Assembly (NCBI GenBank): GCA_035771165.1
Contig: JAWNZC010000111.1
Coordinates: 62,001-126,000, forward strand
Source: Paragorgia papillata
Lineage: Eukaryota; Cnidaria; Anthozoa; Scleralcyonacea; Coralliidae
Direction: 5' to 3'
Length of the DNA: 64,000 bases
Shown: positions 32,955-45,136 of the stretch, piece after piece
Numbering within the stretch: the first letter of the stretch is position 1
How the letters are laid out: the number at the start of each line of letters is the position of its first letter
Program-made: the position numbers and the translations under genes
The notes under the pieces: generated by a model
Database searches by the model: none
The model's input: the letters and a program-made list of their open reading frames with translations, nothing else
Told to the model about the DNA's origin: nothing

Positions 32955-35900
32955 CTAATGTCTCTTTTGGACCAGTGGTTCAAGGCAGTCTTCGCATTGT
33001 GGATAAGTATCTTCATCATCCTCGGCACCATGAAGATATTCCCCACACTGAATACAACAAGGCTCGTATCCACAGGTGTAGTACAACTTCTCAATATGGT
33101 CGAGGCAGTCATGATCCTTGACAAAAACCTGAAGTCCATGAGGTAAGTTTAGGTCATCTGAACAGATATTAAATAAAATGATATTAATAAATTAAACCTA
33201 TGGAGTGCAAATTAATAATGCATCCCATTGGAGCTTTGAAGTGGATAGCCCCATCTACTGTACCAATCCAAGATATACTTACCAAACAGAAGTCCACATG
33301 TGTACTCAATATCAGCCAACAACTCAGCAAGTTGATCTTTCATGTTTTTGTTCAACTTTTCTGAGAGAAAACAAGACGCCATTTGTCACACTGAGTGCAC
33401 TGCACCATGGTGTCTGTGTTGCGGGAGTGTTGCATGGATGGGGTGAATGGCATCTTCTTCCTTTGGGCCTTTGGCCGGGCCTGTTTACTTGGTCTTTCCT
33501 GAAAAGAATGATGAGCAATATTTTAAGCTACTGCATGGTCAATTTGTTAGTTGAGAAAGAAAAGTTGAAACTTCAAAATACATAATTCTTACATCAGAAG
33601 TCTCTGTTTTATAGACATCACTGAATGCTTTGTAGTGAGCATCACCTGCTGGTACGGGAAAGGGTAAAGAGTGCCCCTCTTTACTTCTTTCATCTCTGAG
33701 TGGTCTGCAGAAAAGAGAAGGAATGAAGTTTGACAGCAAACATGTCAAGTATGCATGCTAAATGCTAATACATACATGCTGAAAAGGCTAAGCATATGAT
33801 ATAATCTGAACAGTTAGTTGCATGCAGTGAAGGAGACATAAAAGTGCAGTGAACCACAATGTTGCAAGGAAGTAAAAAGAAGAATACATTATTATAATTT
33901 TAATGGATGCTAAGAGTTGTTTGAACCATGTACATGTACTTAATAGAGAAAATATTTAGAATTTCTACATTACATAGTAGCATATTTTCATATCATCCAC
34001 CTACAGGTAGCACAGTCAGCCTTTCCACACTTTCGCACCTGGAAGCAATAGTGACCCTGGATGCAACAATGATCCAGAAACGCAGAAAGTTTATGGAGGT
34101 TCTTCACATCTTTTGCTGTCAGATGGTCTCGCTGAAATAAGAACAAAGGAAAATGTTTGTTATGCTATTTATGCTAAGTTGCTAACAAGTACAGTATTTA
34201 TTCTCAAAGTTGGATTCTAAAGTATTTTGGATTTCACAATTGTCAACTTCACAACAGATGGCATACTAAGAGACATCGATTTTGACCATGGTGGAAGACT
34301 TGGTTTGCAACGGAAAACATCTGCAAGAACTGGAAGATGACCTACCAACATCTTTGTCAAGTGCTTCTACAATCAAGTGAAGAAGAATTAGTAAAACGAA
34401 AAGGTCTGCTGCTTATACCTGAAGTAATTGTTCTATCTGGAGACATTTCTCCCACAGTCCATCAATTTGTCTCTCTTCCGCAGGTTGAAAGGTTTGGAAA
34501 GGTACATCTTTTAAGCTCAATCTCTTCATCTGAGTACTCAGCAGATCAATGGGAGTCTCCAATGAATCACGTAACCCCTGCTTAAGATTATCTGTTTCCA
34601 ACTTCTGCCTCATTTCCTTCATGTTATTGGCTTTAGCTATGGGGGGGAGAAAGAAAGCAGGTAAAAATATTGTAAACCAGGTGATGTCAACATAATGGTA
34701 ATAACAAATGTGAGGCACTTATTAGTTTGAGATGATCACACAAGAACAATTATTTTAGTATTTTACATTAAAAACTGTTGACTCACCAATGGTTTTCTCA
34801 AAGTCCTCATTTCCTTTTCTGCGCATCACACCGACTCCTTGCAATCCCATGTTCACAATGCTCATGATTCGTTCAACAGGGTTTGCCCATGAATTACTGG
34901 GAGCAGTGCGTAAAGCTATCACGCAATCCAGATCCATTTCGAGGAACAAGGCAATAATTGACAACTTGACGGACATGTAGGTGCAACGGTGATCAGGCCC
35001 ACCATCAGTGTAGAGTAGCAGAATTGGTTGGACAGCTGAAATAGGCATACTTCACAGTAAGGCCAAAAAAAGTACTTTGTTTCTGGTCCGCGCACGTCGC
35101 CTCACACATTGCGCATCAATCGTTTGTTTCCAATATTTCCTAGCAAAATCGCTCACTTGTTTGTTTGTACATATACCTTATTCTGTATAAATTAAACCAT
35201 CAACGTTTTAGCCGCATCAGTTTTGAAGAGACCACCTAATCTAACATGTTTAAATGTATTTTGTATCATGATCATTGATGACATCAATTGTGACACTTAA
35301 TGTGTGTGATTCTTACCTCCACGTGATTCAAGGATTTCCTTCAGTTCAGTTGCATGTCTCAAGGGAGAGGAAGGTTGCAGAATGGTGTCTTTGAAGCTGA
35401 TGTACACATCCCCTCTGTAGAAGCTGCCATCGATGCTAGTTGGAATATTGATCTGAAAGATTTTTAACAGTAACATGTAAATCTTTAATTTGTGAATATT
35501 CTTACCAATAGAAATATTTGTCTATTTATGGATATTGTTATCAACAGACTGAGGTACTGTGGAATTTGACTCACCAGAAAGTTGACAGATGGCGTGAGTG
35601 TGCACTTTGTGAAATCATGATCACCAACGGCCATCACCTGGTTTGGGCCTACAATGACTTGTTTCCCTCTCTCAGCAGCTGCCAGTGGGTAAGATGGTTC
35701 TCCAACCTTGACCTTGTGCTTATCATCCATGCTCACCATTGTCACTAATTCTCTGTTCAGGATTGCAAACTCACGCCAAGTACCTCCATGCCGCAGCACA
35801 ATAGTGGCCATCTATATGATTCGCCCGGACCTAAAAGCATTCAGCCGTCATTATAATATTTTTTGTGATTTTTCATGCTTTGTCATCTTACCTGTCTTTT

Positions 35901-37794
35901 CTGCACCATCATCTTGATCTCCATGGACCCCTTGTAATATTTTGCTGTATTAGCACGAGGGTTTAATGGCTGGAACTGGTAACGCATCCATTTCACACTG
36001 GGAATTTTCGTTCCAGGAGGAACCCTCTCTGATACTCTCTGGTGAAGGTCTTTCAGACTCACAGCCTTTGCCAAGTAGAGCTGTTGGCCATGTCTTCTTT
36101 CTTGGACAGCAACACCAATATCCTCAGATAAATAGCGTTCCGTTTCAGTAAAGAAATCCCGAAACGAATCCTTCTTCTTATCTGGTGGAAGGTGACGTAT
36201 GTTGACAATGATGTCTGGGTCTTCGCTCAGCATTGCATGTGCAAACCGCTTATCAATTTCACTCTGGTTTAAGTTGGCTGGTGCAGACTGATTCCCTGTT
36301 AGCTCTTTGAAGATGGCTCGGAGGGCTACAGGATTCCCAATGAAACCAAAGGAATGCATGAACTGCTTCTTGGTGATACGCCTTTCATAAACAGGAACTT
36401 CTGACTCAATGGCACGTATAACTTCATTGCATTTGCGGATGACTTTCCCTTCTGAAGCATTCTCTCCTACCTTCCAGATGAAGTGCAGACTGCGCTTGTT
36501 TCCCCCAATATGATGAACATAATGCACACACTTCACCTTCAGGCCTTCATGGATGAAGTCGTCAATAAGTTCATGCACTCTGCGTCTGTCTAAGCTCGGC
36601 AGGAACTCGCGAACTGCAACCGGAGCATACAAATCTTTATTTGAGAGCTCTCTGTCAAGGTCAGATAACATGTAGTTGACACTACCTGTCTTGGCCTTGA
36701 TAACATTGACATTGGTCTCAATTTCCAGCTGACTCGTTGAGGTTTCTCGTGCTACCTTAATAATCAGTAAATATAAAATTAGTGTATTAGTTGGTGCAAA
36801 GTTTATTAAACACTTCTACAGTCAAACCTGTATTAAGCGGTCACCCTTGTGGATTGCAAAAGTGTCTGCTTCATACAGGGTGATCGCTTAATAACGTGGG
36901 AACCGCTTAATACACTGGTTCGACTTTATTATTAATCTGTACCTTCGACCTCATCCTCTGGTTCCTCAAACGAAGACAGTACTGCTCTATCACCACAACA
37001 AGGTCAACAATCTGTATTTTAACCTCTGCCCAGGGCAAGAGATCAAAATAATGTTGCCCTTGCATTATTTCACGCATCTGGACAGTGTAACTTTCCAGTT
37101 TCGCTTCAGAAAGGTTGCCAAGCGTTCTCTTCTTGTGCTTTGACAGTTCAGGGCGATTGTAACCGGACAGCTTTTCTTTAAAAACTGGAGGGACCATCTT
37201 TTCCTTTGATATCACAGCTTCTATTTTACTATTTTGGCCATCAATATAGTACAACATGTCACACAGCCTTGAGACAAATGAACAAGCTCCTTTCCCTGAT
37301 TTTTTTGGGAAAATGCAACCTTTCTCTTCAAAGTGCGAGAGAACCTTATTTCTTAACCTGTCCATGTTGCTTTTTGGATCATGTACATGCTTTGGAATGT
37401 GCTTGCCTATGGCATCCCGTGCAGATGCCATCAACACATTGAAGGCATTTAGTGGAGGCTGCACTGGTGTGGGGAGACATGTGGCACATGGTGACAAGTG
37501 TTGAATTGCTATTGAGAAAAAATACATTCCAAACCTGTTGACAACCTTTATAAGATCGGTCTTCTCATCCCCCTTAACATTTTCAGTTGATAGCAAGGCT
37601 GTACTGGCTGTTGCTTCCTTGAACTGGAAGTTTCTGCATGGAAGGTCCAAAACGAAAGTAGCAGTGAATGGGCCATCGAGAATATCATGCCAGAGTTGTC
37701 CATATGTTAACTCGACAAAAGGCAACCTGACGAACTTCCAAGGGCATACAATCTTTCTGTCGTGAACTATGCGTATAGCAACCTGTTCTGCCAT
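32955..37794 (-). CDS. Ten-exon gene with a DDE-like triad and zinc fingers, transposase-like
   Basis: Exons on the minus strand with GT-AG borders: 37794-36943, 36755-35892, 35830-35575, 35452-35317, 35035-34787, 34636-34419, 34131-34001, 33704-33593, 33498-33283, 33157-32955. Exon 3 has LVTMVSMDDKHKVKVGEPSY, exon 5 has LLLYTDGGPDHRCTYMSVKL and, 43 residues after that Asp, NPVERIMSIVN. The order Asp, Asp, Glu in these contexts fits an RNase H-fold transposase. Exons 9 and 10 carry CxxC pairs (MVQCTQCDKWRL, YTCGYEPCCIQCG, CEDC), a C-terminal zinc region. One extra G in exon 3 (near 35780) shifts the frame; otherwise the gene is open. I do not recognise a named superfamily. It may be a transposon gene or a domesticated one. 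Confidence 0.6.
36820..36925. mobile_element. Short MITE at an exon-intron border
   Basis: Terminal inverted repeats of about 22 bp (AGTCAAACCTGTATTAAGCG and the complement of ACCGCTTAATACACTGGTTC, with a few mismatches) enclose about 60 bp that are also partly palindromic. The size and the AGTC-AACC ends recall mariner-type MITEs. It sits in intron 1, just past the donor of exon 1 at 36943. Confidence 0.65.
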
Positions 37795-40100
37795 CTAGTA
37801 TTTGAAATATTACAATTGACTATACCTTTCAATTTTTCATGCCATGAGGTTTAAAAGCCGATCGTAAAAGCCGATGTTTCCCATTGGTCAGATGGAAACA
37901 GAAGAACCAATCACATCGTTCAACATATCAAGATTTCGCAATCTTCGGCAATGTTCGCTTTATATTCGGAAATAGATCAGGTATGATCGTAAAACATGTA
38001 AAATACATCATTTAAACTGCTGTGAATGATTTGGAATATCGTATTTGTATGATGAAGAGCTTTTTTGTGCAAATAATGAAATTTTTGGTAAATAATGAAA
38101 ATTTTCGGCGGCAACGTTCGGAGCATGCGGGCGGGGACGCAAATCTATGACTTTCATTCTCATGGCCTTAAGTTTTTCATGTGAGAAGAAATTGATTGGA
38201 TTTACAGATAAAATATTACTTCTATTACTGCAGCAGTATGTATTTTGTGTAGAAACTAGTGTCAAAGAGAATTTATTTTGGATAATGTCCATGCCTTTTA
38301 ATGCCTTTCATGGAGGCTAAACTTCACCACGAGCGCATTGTATGTTCTTCTACTACCAACGGCTAGAGATTCAGGTATGTTGAAGTTTGTTATCTTACTC
38401 TTGTTTGTTAAAATTCTTGTTAAAATCGGAGTTGATCATTTGAGATATCGTGGCTGAAACTCGACCCTTGTCAATGCTTGATTTCTAGCGGTTTAACCTT
38501 TCAAATTTTGTAAGAAATGTAAACAAGACGTGTCGTTTTGACATACGGCGATTCTCTTTAACCGTGTCATTGTATTCCTTAAGTTTCCGGACTGTTGAAA
38601 CAAAATTATTGTAATTTCTAAACAGATTCATTTCTTTATTCGATTTATTATAATACGAGTTTTTGGAAGTATAGTCGGCGCATTGTGTGTTAAAATGTTG
38701 TCAACACCGTGAGATTTTACTGTGACATAGGTAAGAAGTATCATTTTCATATTTGGTAGAAATAAAACAATTTGTGATTGATCAATTTTTTATTTTGAAC
38801 CTGAAACTTGGTGTACTGTGTGGAAGCAAGAGGTTTCTTCTATCGAACACTGACCTGTGCTTATGCATGGCGTTTGCAAACTTAAAAAAATATGTCGCGT
38901 CAGGCCCGTCAGGATTGTAATGTCGTAAGCAAGTTTCAGCAATTTTCAGAGTAAAAGAAAACCAATCTTGTCACATATTCTTCCACGTATATAAAACGAA
39001 CTAATCCTCACAAGAACTTATTTCTTCAATTGGTCAAAGCACGGCCTTATCTTATACAATACCAGCAATTCAATTCATAAGAATCAATTGTACTTGCTCA
39101 TGAAATTTCTTAAGAAATTTTAAGTTTGCTTTGCTGTTTCTGTTAAAAACAACCTAGGTCGAGCTGTTATCTGAAAGCAATCAACGTGCAGCATTTGTTG
39201 AATCTATACCAACCAATCTTCAACAGAAGATTATTAGATTTACAAACTGTAACATGTTAATTCAAGGTGCTGTATGTTAAATCATTACATGATAACTATC
39301 CTAAATCCAAGAAATGAGTACCAGTTCTAAGTATACTCGATATGATTATTATGCCTGATTGCGTCTTTATCACTGTCAACTGTCTATCAAGTGGTTGAGT
39401 AATTACTCTCTGACAAGCATATATCTTTTCATTTTTACAGTCTCTACTGTTGGAATATTTACTTTCAGTTGACCAAAAATGCTGCAGAATTTGCTGGAGG
39501 ATAGTTTTTTAGTGAAAAGCAGTCAGTTCTAAAGAATTTGTGGTATTGGTGGAAAAATGATTTGTTCCCATGAGTGGTTTGTTTTTGCAAAAGTTTTCTT
39601 CAAGTCAACTGCTTTCTTCTTCACCTTCAACATCATGAAAACAAGCTTGAAAGTCTTGAAATAACTCTGAGATGTACCATTCACAAATTCTTATTTTAAA
39701 CCAAATTTAGTAGAATCCAATGCTGGTGCTAGTGCCAATGTAATAATTTTTTATTTATTTATCTGCTTTGTGTAAAAAATTGTTGCCAGAGTTTGTAAAC
39801 AGTTAGCAAATTTTTAATGAAAATACTTGAACAAGTTGTACTCTCAATGTTGAATGCTTTGATACCTTATCTTCACTATTAGTGTCATCCAAGTCAAACT
39901 TGAAATATTTTTTAAATCCACTTTGCTAGCCATATTTATGGTTGCTTTAATTTTTTTATTTTAATGTTACCGCTTTATCAACAATTTTTTGCTTATGAAT
40001 CGATATAAGGAAAAGAGTCATGTTATCAACCATTGTAGCAACCGCTGACCAGTGAATATCAATTACTCGTTGCAAGGCCCGCATCGCACGTTGATCAGCT
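37795..40100. other. No gene seen
   Basis: About 2.3 kb, AT-rich, without a supportable ORF on either strand. Its right end merges with a Penelope remnant. It must hold the promoter of the ten-exon minus-strand gene near 37800-38300. Confidence 0.5.
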
Positions 40101-40450
40101 CTCCCATTCCCGTTGCACCGCCCAGTATATAAGCGCCCTGGTCGCAACTATCAGTTTCACGCGGGGCGATCTTCAGGCGACTGAGTAGTTTCAATTCGTG
40201 GGCCGCTTAAATGGTTTTGGTCTGAAGGTGGGCGTGTGGGCGGTGAAACGATGAATGCATCCCTCAAATGGTTTTGGTCGAAAGGTGGGCGTGTGGGCGG
40301 TGGAACTCCTTTCCTTGTTTTGATTGTTGTTTAGATTGTTGATATTAAATTTATTTTTATGCCTGCATGTCAAAATGATTTCTGATCTTTTATTGAGTAA
40401 AAAGTGTTCGTCTGCTTTCATGATACAAAGTTTCGCTTCCAAACCCAACC
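40100..40450 (-). mobile_element. Penelope-like element 3, 3' fragment
   Basis: On the minus strand the end of a GIY-YIG type C-terminus is visible (LCIMKADEHFLLNKRSEIIL, then TCRHKN). Two tandem 59-bp units follow (40209-40305, sharing GGTGGGCGTGTGGGCGGTG), then a hammerhead motif at 40141-40181. The fragment is 5' truncated at about 40450, where it abuts an older gag remnant on the same strand. Confidence 0.65.
40141..40181 (-). ncRNA. Type I minimal hammerhead ribozyme motif
   Basis: Reading the minus strand: GTCGC, core CTGAAGA, a short stem CGC-CCC-GCG with flanking T/T, core GAAA, a 2-bp helix III (CT, loop GAT, AG), TT as the cleavage context (GTT), then GCGAC. GTCGC and GCGAC pair over five bases as helix I. 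All three helices and both core motifs are therefore present within 41 nt, in the minimal form reported for Penelope-like elements. The predicted cut is after the GTT at about 40146. Confidence 0.75.
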
Positions 40451-41361
40451 TGACCCTGGGGCGTCTCTGCGTGCACCGTCCACGTCTACAGGATAAACAC
40501 CCACCTTGTGAAGTGATTTCTGGTCTGATAATTGACTGGTGGGCATTAGCTTTGCCTCTTGTTCCAAACACTCGAGCAAAGTTTCAAGGTTTTCGTTTTT
40601 CTTGGTATCAATCATACTTCGTCTGTACACCCTTTGCTCTTCCAATATTAACTTTGCCAAGATATCAGCGAAGACATACTCTGGGTTTCGTCACTGGCCC
40701 CTACGTCTTCCATTCTGAGTATAAATCTACGTATTGTTGCCACGAAGGAAGCTTCGAATTGAATTCGCTTTAGATCTCAAAGGGCGCATTGTCTTGATAT
40801 CGTTCATCAAGATTCTGATTAGCTCGTTATCACCAAGTAGCTTGTCCAGAAACTTCCAAATCGCCTCAGTGGTAGTAAAACATTCTATTTCAACCTCAAC
40901 GGTGGTTGTATAGCTTAGATTAATCTCGCAAGTTGGTTACCTTCATCTTCATAGTTTTTCTTCATCGTGTCCTTGAATATTCTCTTCCATGTCCAGTAGT
41001 TTTTTATGTTGCCAGAAAATTGCGGTACTTTAATTCTCTCCAGACTAGACTTCGGTCGATCTTTCTCATTGTCCGTCGATTTCTCAGTCGGTTTCGGTAC
41101 CGTGTTGTTTACAATCTTGCTCGCCTTTCGGTAATTTTCCAATTCTGTTAGTAGACCGCCATATTCTGTCATTACTGCCTCGATAAATCCATCATGACTG
41201 ACGAAATAATCTCCCTCCTCAACTTTAGCTACGATCATTAACTCCATTATTTCATCGTGTATATCCCTTATTGCCTTGTATTTGGCTGAAACTTCGTCAA
41301 ACGCTTCTTCTAGTCGACATATTTCCGGGTTGGGTTTCAGTACGATCGTAAAACTTTTGAC
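40418..41361 (-). pseudogene. Older retroelement Gag remnant, part 1
   Basis: An open frame (41382-40915) has a charged helical N-terminal part and a DUF1759-type block (SLERIKVPQFSGNIKNYWTW). A second piece (40660-40418) has AKLILEEQRVYRRSMIDTK, also Gag-like. The codons above 41361 belong to the BEL-2 LTR; the natural reading continues past BEL-2 at 63388. It is the oldest layer of the nest and probably another BEL/Pao element. Confidence 0.5.
41358..41361. repeat. BEL-2 target site duplication, left
   Basis: TGAC directly before the BEL-2 left LTR; the same four bases follow the right LTR at 63388-63391. Confidence 0.7.
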
Positions 41362-41594
41362 TGTTGGAAACTGCACGACCATTTACTAATTAATACAACC
41401 GGATGTTTACGAACTTCATCATGAATAACGTATCAATTACGCTAATGCATATGTAATGTGAGTCTCAAATTAGGTGGCTTGGGAGTCTGATTTGGGTGAG
41501 AGCAAGCTTCGTTAGTTTTTGTGTATTGTGAGCGTTCAGAGAGTAAATAAATCGGTGAGTAATTTAGGAAACGTGTTACATTGCGTTTTGGAAA
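41362..41594 (+). repeat. BEL-2 5' LTR
   Basis: Starts TGTTGGAAACTGCACGACC. The match to the right LTR runs to the GAAA at 41591-41594. TGGCGACCCCGGCAGG at 41598 is placed where a tRNA primer binding site should be. Confidence 0.9.
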
Positions 41595-41597
41595 CAG

Positions 41598-41620
41598 TGG
41601 CGACCCCGGCAGGATCGTAA
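41598..41620 (+). promoter_or_regulatory. Probable primer binding site of BEL-2
   Basis: TGGCGACCCCGGCAGGATCG follows the 5' LTR within a few bases and begins TGG, as expected for a site complementary to a tRNA 3' end. Which tRNA is not determined. Confidence 0.55.
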
Positions 41621-41635
41621 CATCTTGCCACAACC

Positions 41636-43075
41636 ATGGAGAAAGAAGTTGAGTTAGACGCAAAGCTCAAAACGTTGAACTTCCGAATAAGCAAGACTGA
41701 CGAAATCTTGAACAAGAACGACCGATTATCAGCGGAACGGCAGAAAAATTCATTAGAAAACATAGCTGAGACGGTCAACACGCTCAAAGAGATAATCGAA
41801 GAACAGAAGTTTGGGAAAGGAGAGACAGAAGAAATCATAAAGGAATGGGCTAAGGAAATCGAGGCAGTTCTCAGCCAGGCGAACAATTGCGCGAAGGAAA
41901 TCAGATTACGCAAATCGATCGTGATTTGAAACAGGCGAACGCTTTTCAAGAGCACAAACAAGCTATCGAACTAGAAGAAGAGAAATCAAGTTACAACAAG
42001 TGGCCGCCGAGCGCGCTCATGCCGAACAACTAGAATTTGAACGGAAAAGACTTGAACTGCAACAACAACACGCGCAAACGAAGTCCGTGAACCAAGACGG
42101 AGCTCACAGTAGTGCTGTGAAAATGCCAAAATTGATAATAACTAAGTTTAACGGAACACCACAAGACTGGCTACGTTTTGGGGGCAGTTCGACACCCAAA
42201 TTGACAAGTCAATGGCTTCCGCGCTCACGAAGTTCTCCTATCTGAAAGAATTGGTCGAACTCAAGGTGCGCTATTTAATCGATGGTCTTCCTTTTACCGA
42301 TGAGAGGTATGTCAAGGCTAAGGAATTGCTCCTTAAGCGCTACGGAAATACAAGCGAAGTTGTCGGAGCCTACGTGCGCAACATTCTAGAGCTACCAACG
42401 GTCAAAGAACGAGATGTAACGAAGTTCCACGCATTTTATGAAACGCTACTATTCAACGTCGAATCCCTACAAACATTACAAAACCTAAATAAACTCGACG
42501 CCGCGGTGAGATTTACATTCGACAAACTAGAGGTGATCAAGAACGAGCTGACAATGGTAAATGAGAATTGGACTGAATGGACCTTCGTACAGTTCTTGGA
42601 GGCGCTAGAGAAATGGACAATCAACAATCCCATACGAGACACCCAAAATCCGAAGACCACAAATAGCCGCAGGGAGAAATCGACACTGTTTTTCTCCAAA
42701 CGAAACGAAAGCGGAAGTCAACCCACGCGGGGCTGTTTCTACTGTTCAAGTGGAGACCACAAGGCCATTAGCTGTGACAAAGTCGTAAAACCTGAAGAGA
42801 GGAAGAAGATCCTAGCCGAGAAGCGCTTGTGCTTCAATTGCACTGGTGCTAGACACAGAGCTGTTGAGTGCAAAAATAAGAATACTTGTCAAGTTTGCCA
42901 AGGGAAAACACCACACGTCAATATGCGACCGAACACGGACACCTCTCGAACCTGGAATGACAGCAAATCATGTGGGAGATCCAACGGTTATCCATCCTGT
43001 CGTGGTCGTGAAAATGAACGGTTACAAATTCCGAGCGTTGTTGGACAGTGGTGCAACCTCTTCCACTGTTATTAA
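41636..43075 (+). pseudogene. gag: BEL-2 Gag with zinc knuckles
   Basis: Three pieces in different frames make one Gag. 41636-41929 is a coiled coil starting MEKEVELDAKLKTL. 42000-42245 continues it and opens the DUF1759-type domain (MPKLIITKFNGTPQDWLRF). 42212-43075 holds most of that domain (LVELKVRYLIDGLPFTDERY, RYGNTSEVVGAYV) and two zinc knuckles (CFYCSSGDHKAISC, CFNCTGARHRAVEC) followed by CQVC. Frameshifts lie near 41935, 42180 and 42900. Gag forms the particle and binds element RNA. Confidence 0.8.
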
Positions 43076-44811
43076 CTTGATCAAAGCCAAACCAAAGTCT
43101 ACAGGAGTTCGAGAAATTGCCATGCTAACTGGAATCACTACGCGAACGATGCAAGTGTACGAAGTCGTTATGTGTGCCCTCACTGGTGACTTCAACCTCG
43201 ACGTCAACGTCACAAAGATTGAAACACGAGAACTATTGACTTTGGACAACCCACGCTATAAAATAATTCTTGATGGGCTGCACATCTCAGAGGGGTCCAT
43301 ATGGACGATGACGACGAAAAGGATCAACTACCAGTTCACATTATTCTCGGAGCAAACGACTTCGCCAAGATACGCACCGGGCAACGACTGCGCGTCGGCC
43401 GCCGTGGTGACCCCGTCGCTGAGTACTCGATTTGGATGGGCAATCATGTCGCCAGGAGCAGATGAAGACGTGTCCCAAGGGCAGTTGGCTGTCAGCTCAA
43501 GCACAGATTACGACAATCTGAGTGCATTAGACGTGCTTGGCCTCGCAGACACAACCGGAGATCAGGACGTGTTTGGAGAGTTCAAAGAACAATTGACGCG
43601 ATCTGAGGAGGGGTGGTACGAGACCGCCCTACCGTGGAAGGGAAATCATCCTTCTTTACCGACTAACCACAAAGGGAGTTTGCGGCGTCTGAATTACCTG
43701 GTGAGGAAGTTGCGAAGAGATGACATACTCGCTGAGTATGACGCTGTGATCCGCGAGCAGTTGATAGAAGGCATAGTCGAGAAAGGACCTGCGGAAGTTA
43801 CAGGAAAAGAGTTCTATCTGCCCCATCGAGCGGTTGTGGGAGAGAACGCCGAGTCTACCAAGCTAAGAGTGGTCTACGATCATCAGCACGCGAGTACGAC
43901 AACGCACCGTCTCTCAACGATTGCTTGGACACGGGACCACCTCTGCAAAACCAACTCTTCAGTTTCATCACACGAAATCCTTTCCACGCTGTGGCTGTGG
44001 TTGGTGACTTGCGTTTCCATTGGCTCGTTGATCTGCAGTCATCGGATATAGAAACATTGCGTTTTACACGAGTGGTGTTTGGGATAGCACCGTCGCCTCT
44101 CCTACTGAATGGGGTGATCCAGCAACACTTGAAGAGTGTGGAATCTCGTTATCCAGAGAGTCTTACGGAATGCGAAAGAGTCTGTATGTAGACGATCTCA
44201 TATCTGGAAGTCCTGCAGTCGGGGAGGCTAAGCAGCTGAGGAGCGAGGCAGTTGAAATCTTCGACGAGGCGAAGTTTAAATTACACAAGTGGCATTCCAA
44301 CGTGCCAGAACTTGAGACTGACTGTGATATCGGAGAGCCTTCGTACGCCAAACAGCTACTTTGTGACCTTTCCACCAATGGAGATTGTAAACTTCTTGGT
44401 CTTAAGTGGGACAAAGTTGACGACGACACGTTGCACGTATCCTTCCCGATTCAACCCGCTACGTTAACCAAACGCGGAATTCTTGCCAATCTAGCGAAAG
44501 TATACGATCCACTAGGACTCGTGTCACCAGAAATGTTGGAGGGAAAATCCATCTATCGTGAAACCTGTGAGATAAAGATGAGTTGGGATGCGCCGTTACC
44601 AGCTGCTGTGGCCAAGACATGGGTAAAATGGGAGCAGGAATTACCAGAAACCGTCTCCGTTCCACGTAGTCTTACAAGCCACCAGGAACAGATCGAGGAA
44701 GTGAAATTGCACGCGTTTGGCGACGCCAGTGGTCGTGGAGTGAGTGCGGCGGTGTATGCCGTGGTAACGCAACAGTCTGGAGTGAAACAAGGCCTAGTTG
44801 CTGCCAAGTCG
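42960..44811 (+). pseudogene. pol: BEL-2 protease, RT and start of RNase H
   Basis: The protease has the active site ALLDSGATSSTV (43035-43070). The RT N-terminal blocks follow (ETALPWKGNHPSLPTNHKGS, SLRRLNYLVRKLRRD, FYLPHRAVV, LRVVYD). Motif A is lost: after GDL the sequence jumps to FHWLVDLQSS, missing the catalytic Asp context. Motif C is present in the next frame (RKSLYVDDLISGSP). The RNase H part begins with LHAFGDASGRG and stops at VAAKS, where the LINE was inserted at 44811/44812. The loss of motif A means this copy cannot make an active RT. Confidence 0.8.
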
Positions 44812-44814
44812 ATT

Positions 44815-45136
44815 TTCCGTATTGGATGATGAAGTCGAAGGTTCAAAGGATGAACTATCGATCAAAAATCCTCCTAAATCGACAAGCCAGACGACTAAAT
44901 TGAAGAAAAATCAGACAACATCGAAGAAAGATGAAACAGCTGAAGCCAAGGTTAAGGGGAAAACTGATGAGAAGACAACGAAGAGTACTTCTAACAACGG
45001 AACACCAACAACAGTAATTTTGGGAGATTCAATGATCAGGCATATACAAGGATGGAGATTGGGGAGAAAGGTTGGCCATAGAGTAGTTGTCAAACCATTT
45101 TCTGGAGCGATAACCACTGACATGAGAGACCACATG
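44815..45136 (+). pseudogene. LINE ORF with SGNH esterase domain, first half
   Basis: The open frame starts upstream of the break (RFSVLDDEVEGSKDE), runs through a Lys/Thr-rich linker, and reaches the esterase nucleophile block VILGDSMIRHIQGW (GDS motif). It is cut after DMRDHM by the Polinton at 45136/45137. Its second half is at 57648-58004. Esterase domains of this kind are known from CR1-type LINEs; their role in retrotransposition is unclear. Confidence 0.75.
45131..45136. repeat. Polinton target site duplication, left
   Basis: CACATG directly before the left terminal inverted repeat; the same six bases follow the right one at 57642-57647. Six bases is the standard Polinton duplication length. 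Confidence 0.9.

Noticed and set aside
37795..40100. Possible N-terminal exons of the DUF6589-type gene
   Set aside because: No open reading with matching motifs or paired splice sites was found in this stretch.
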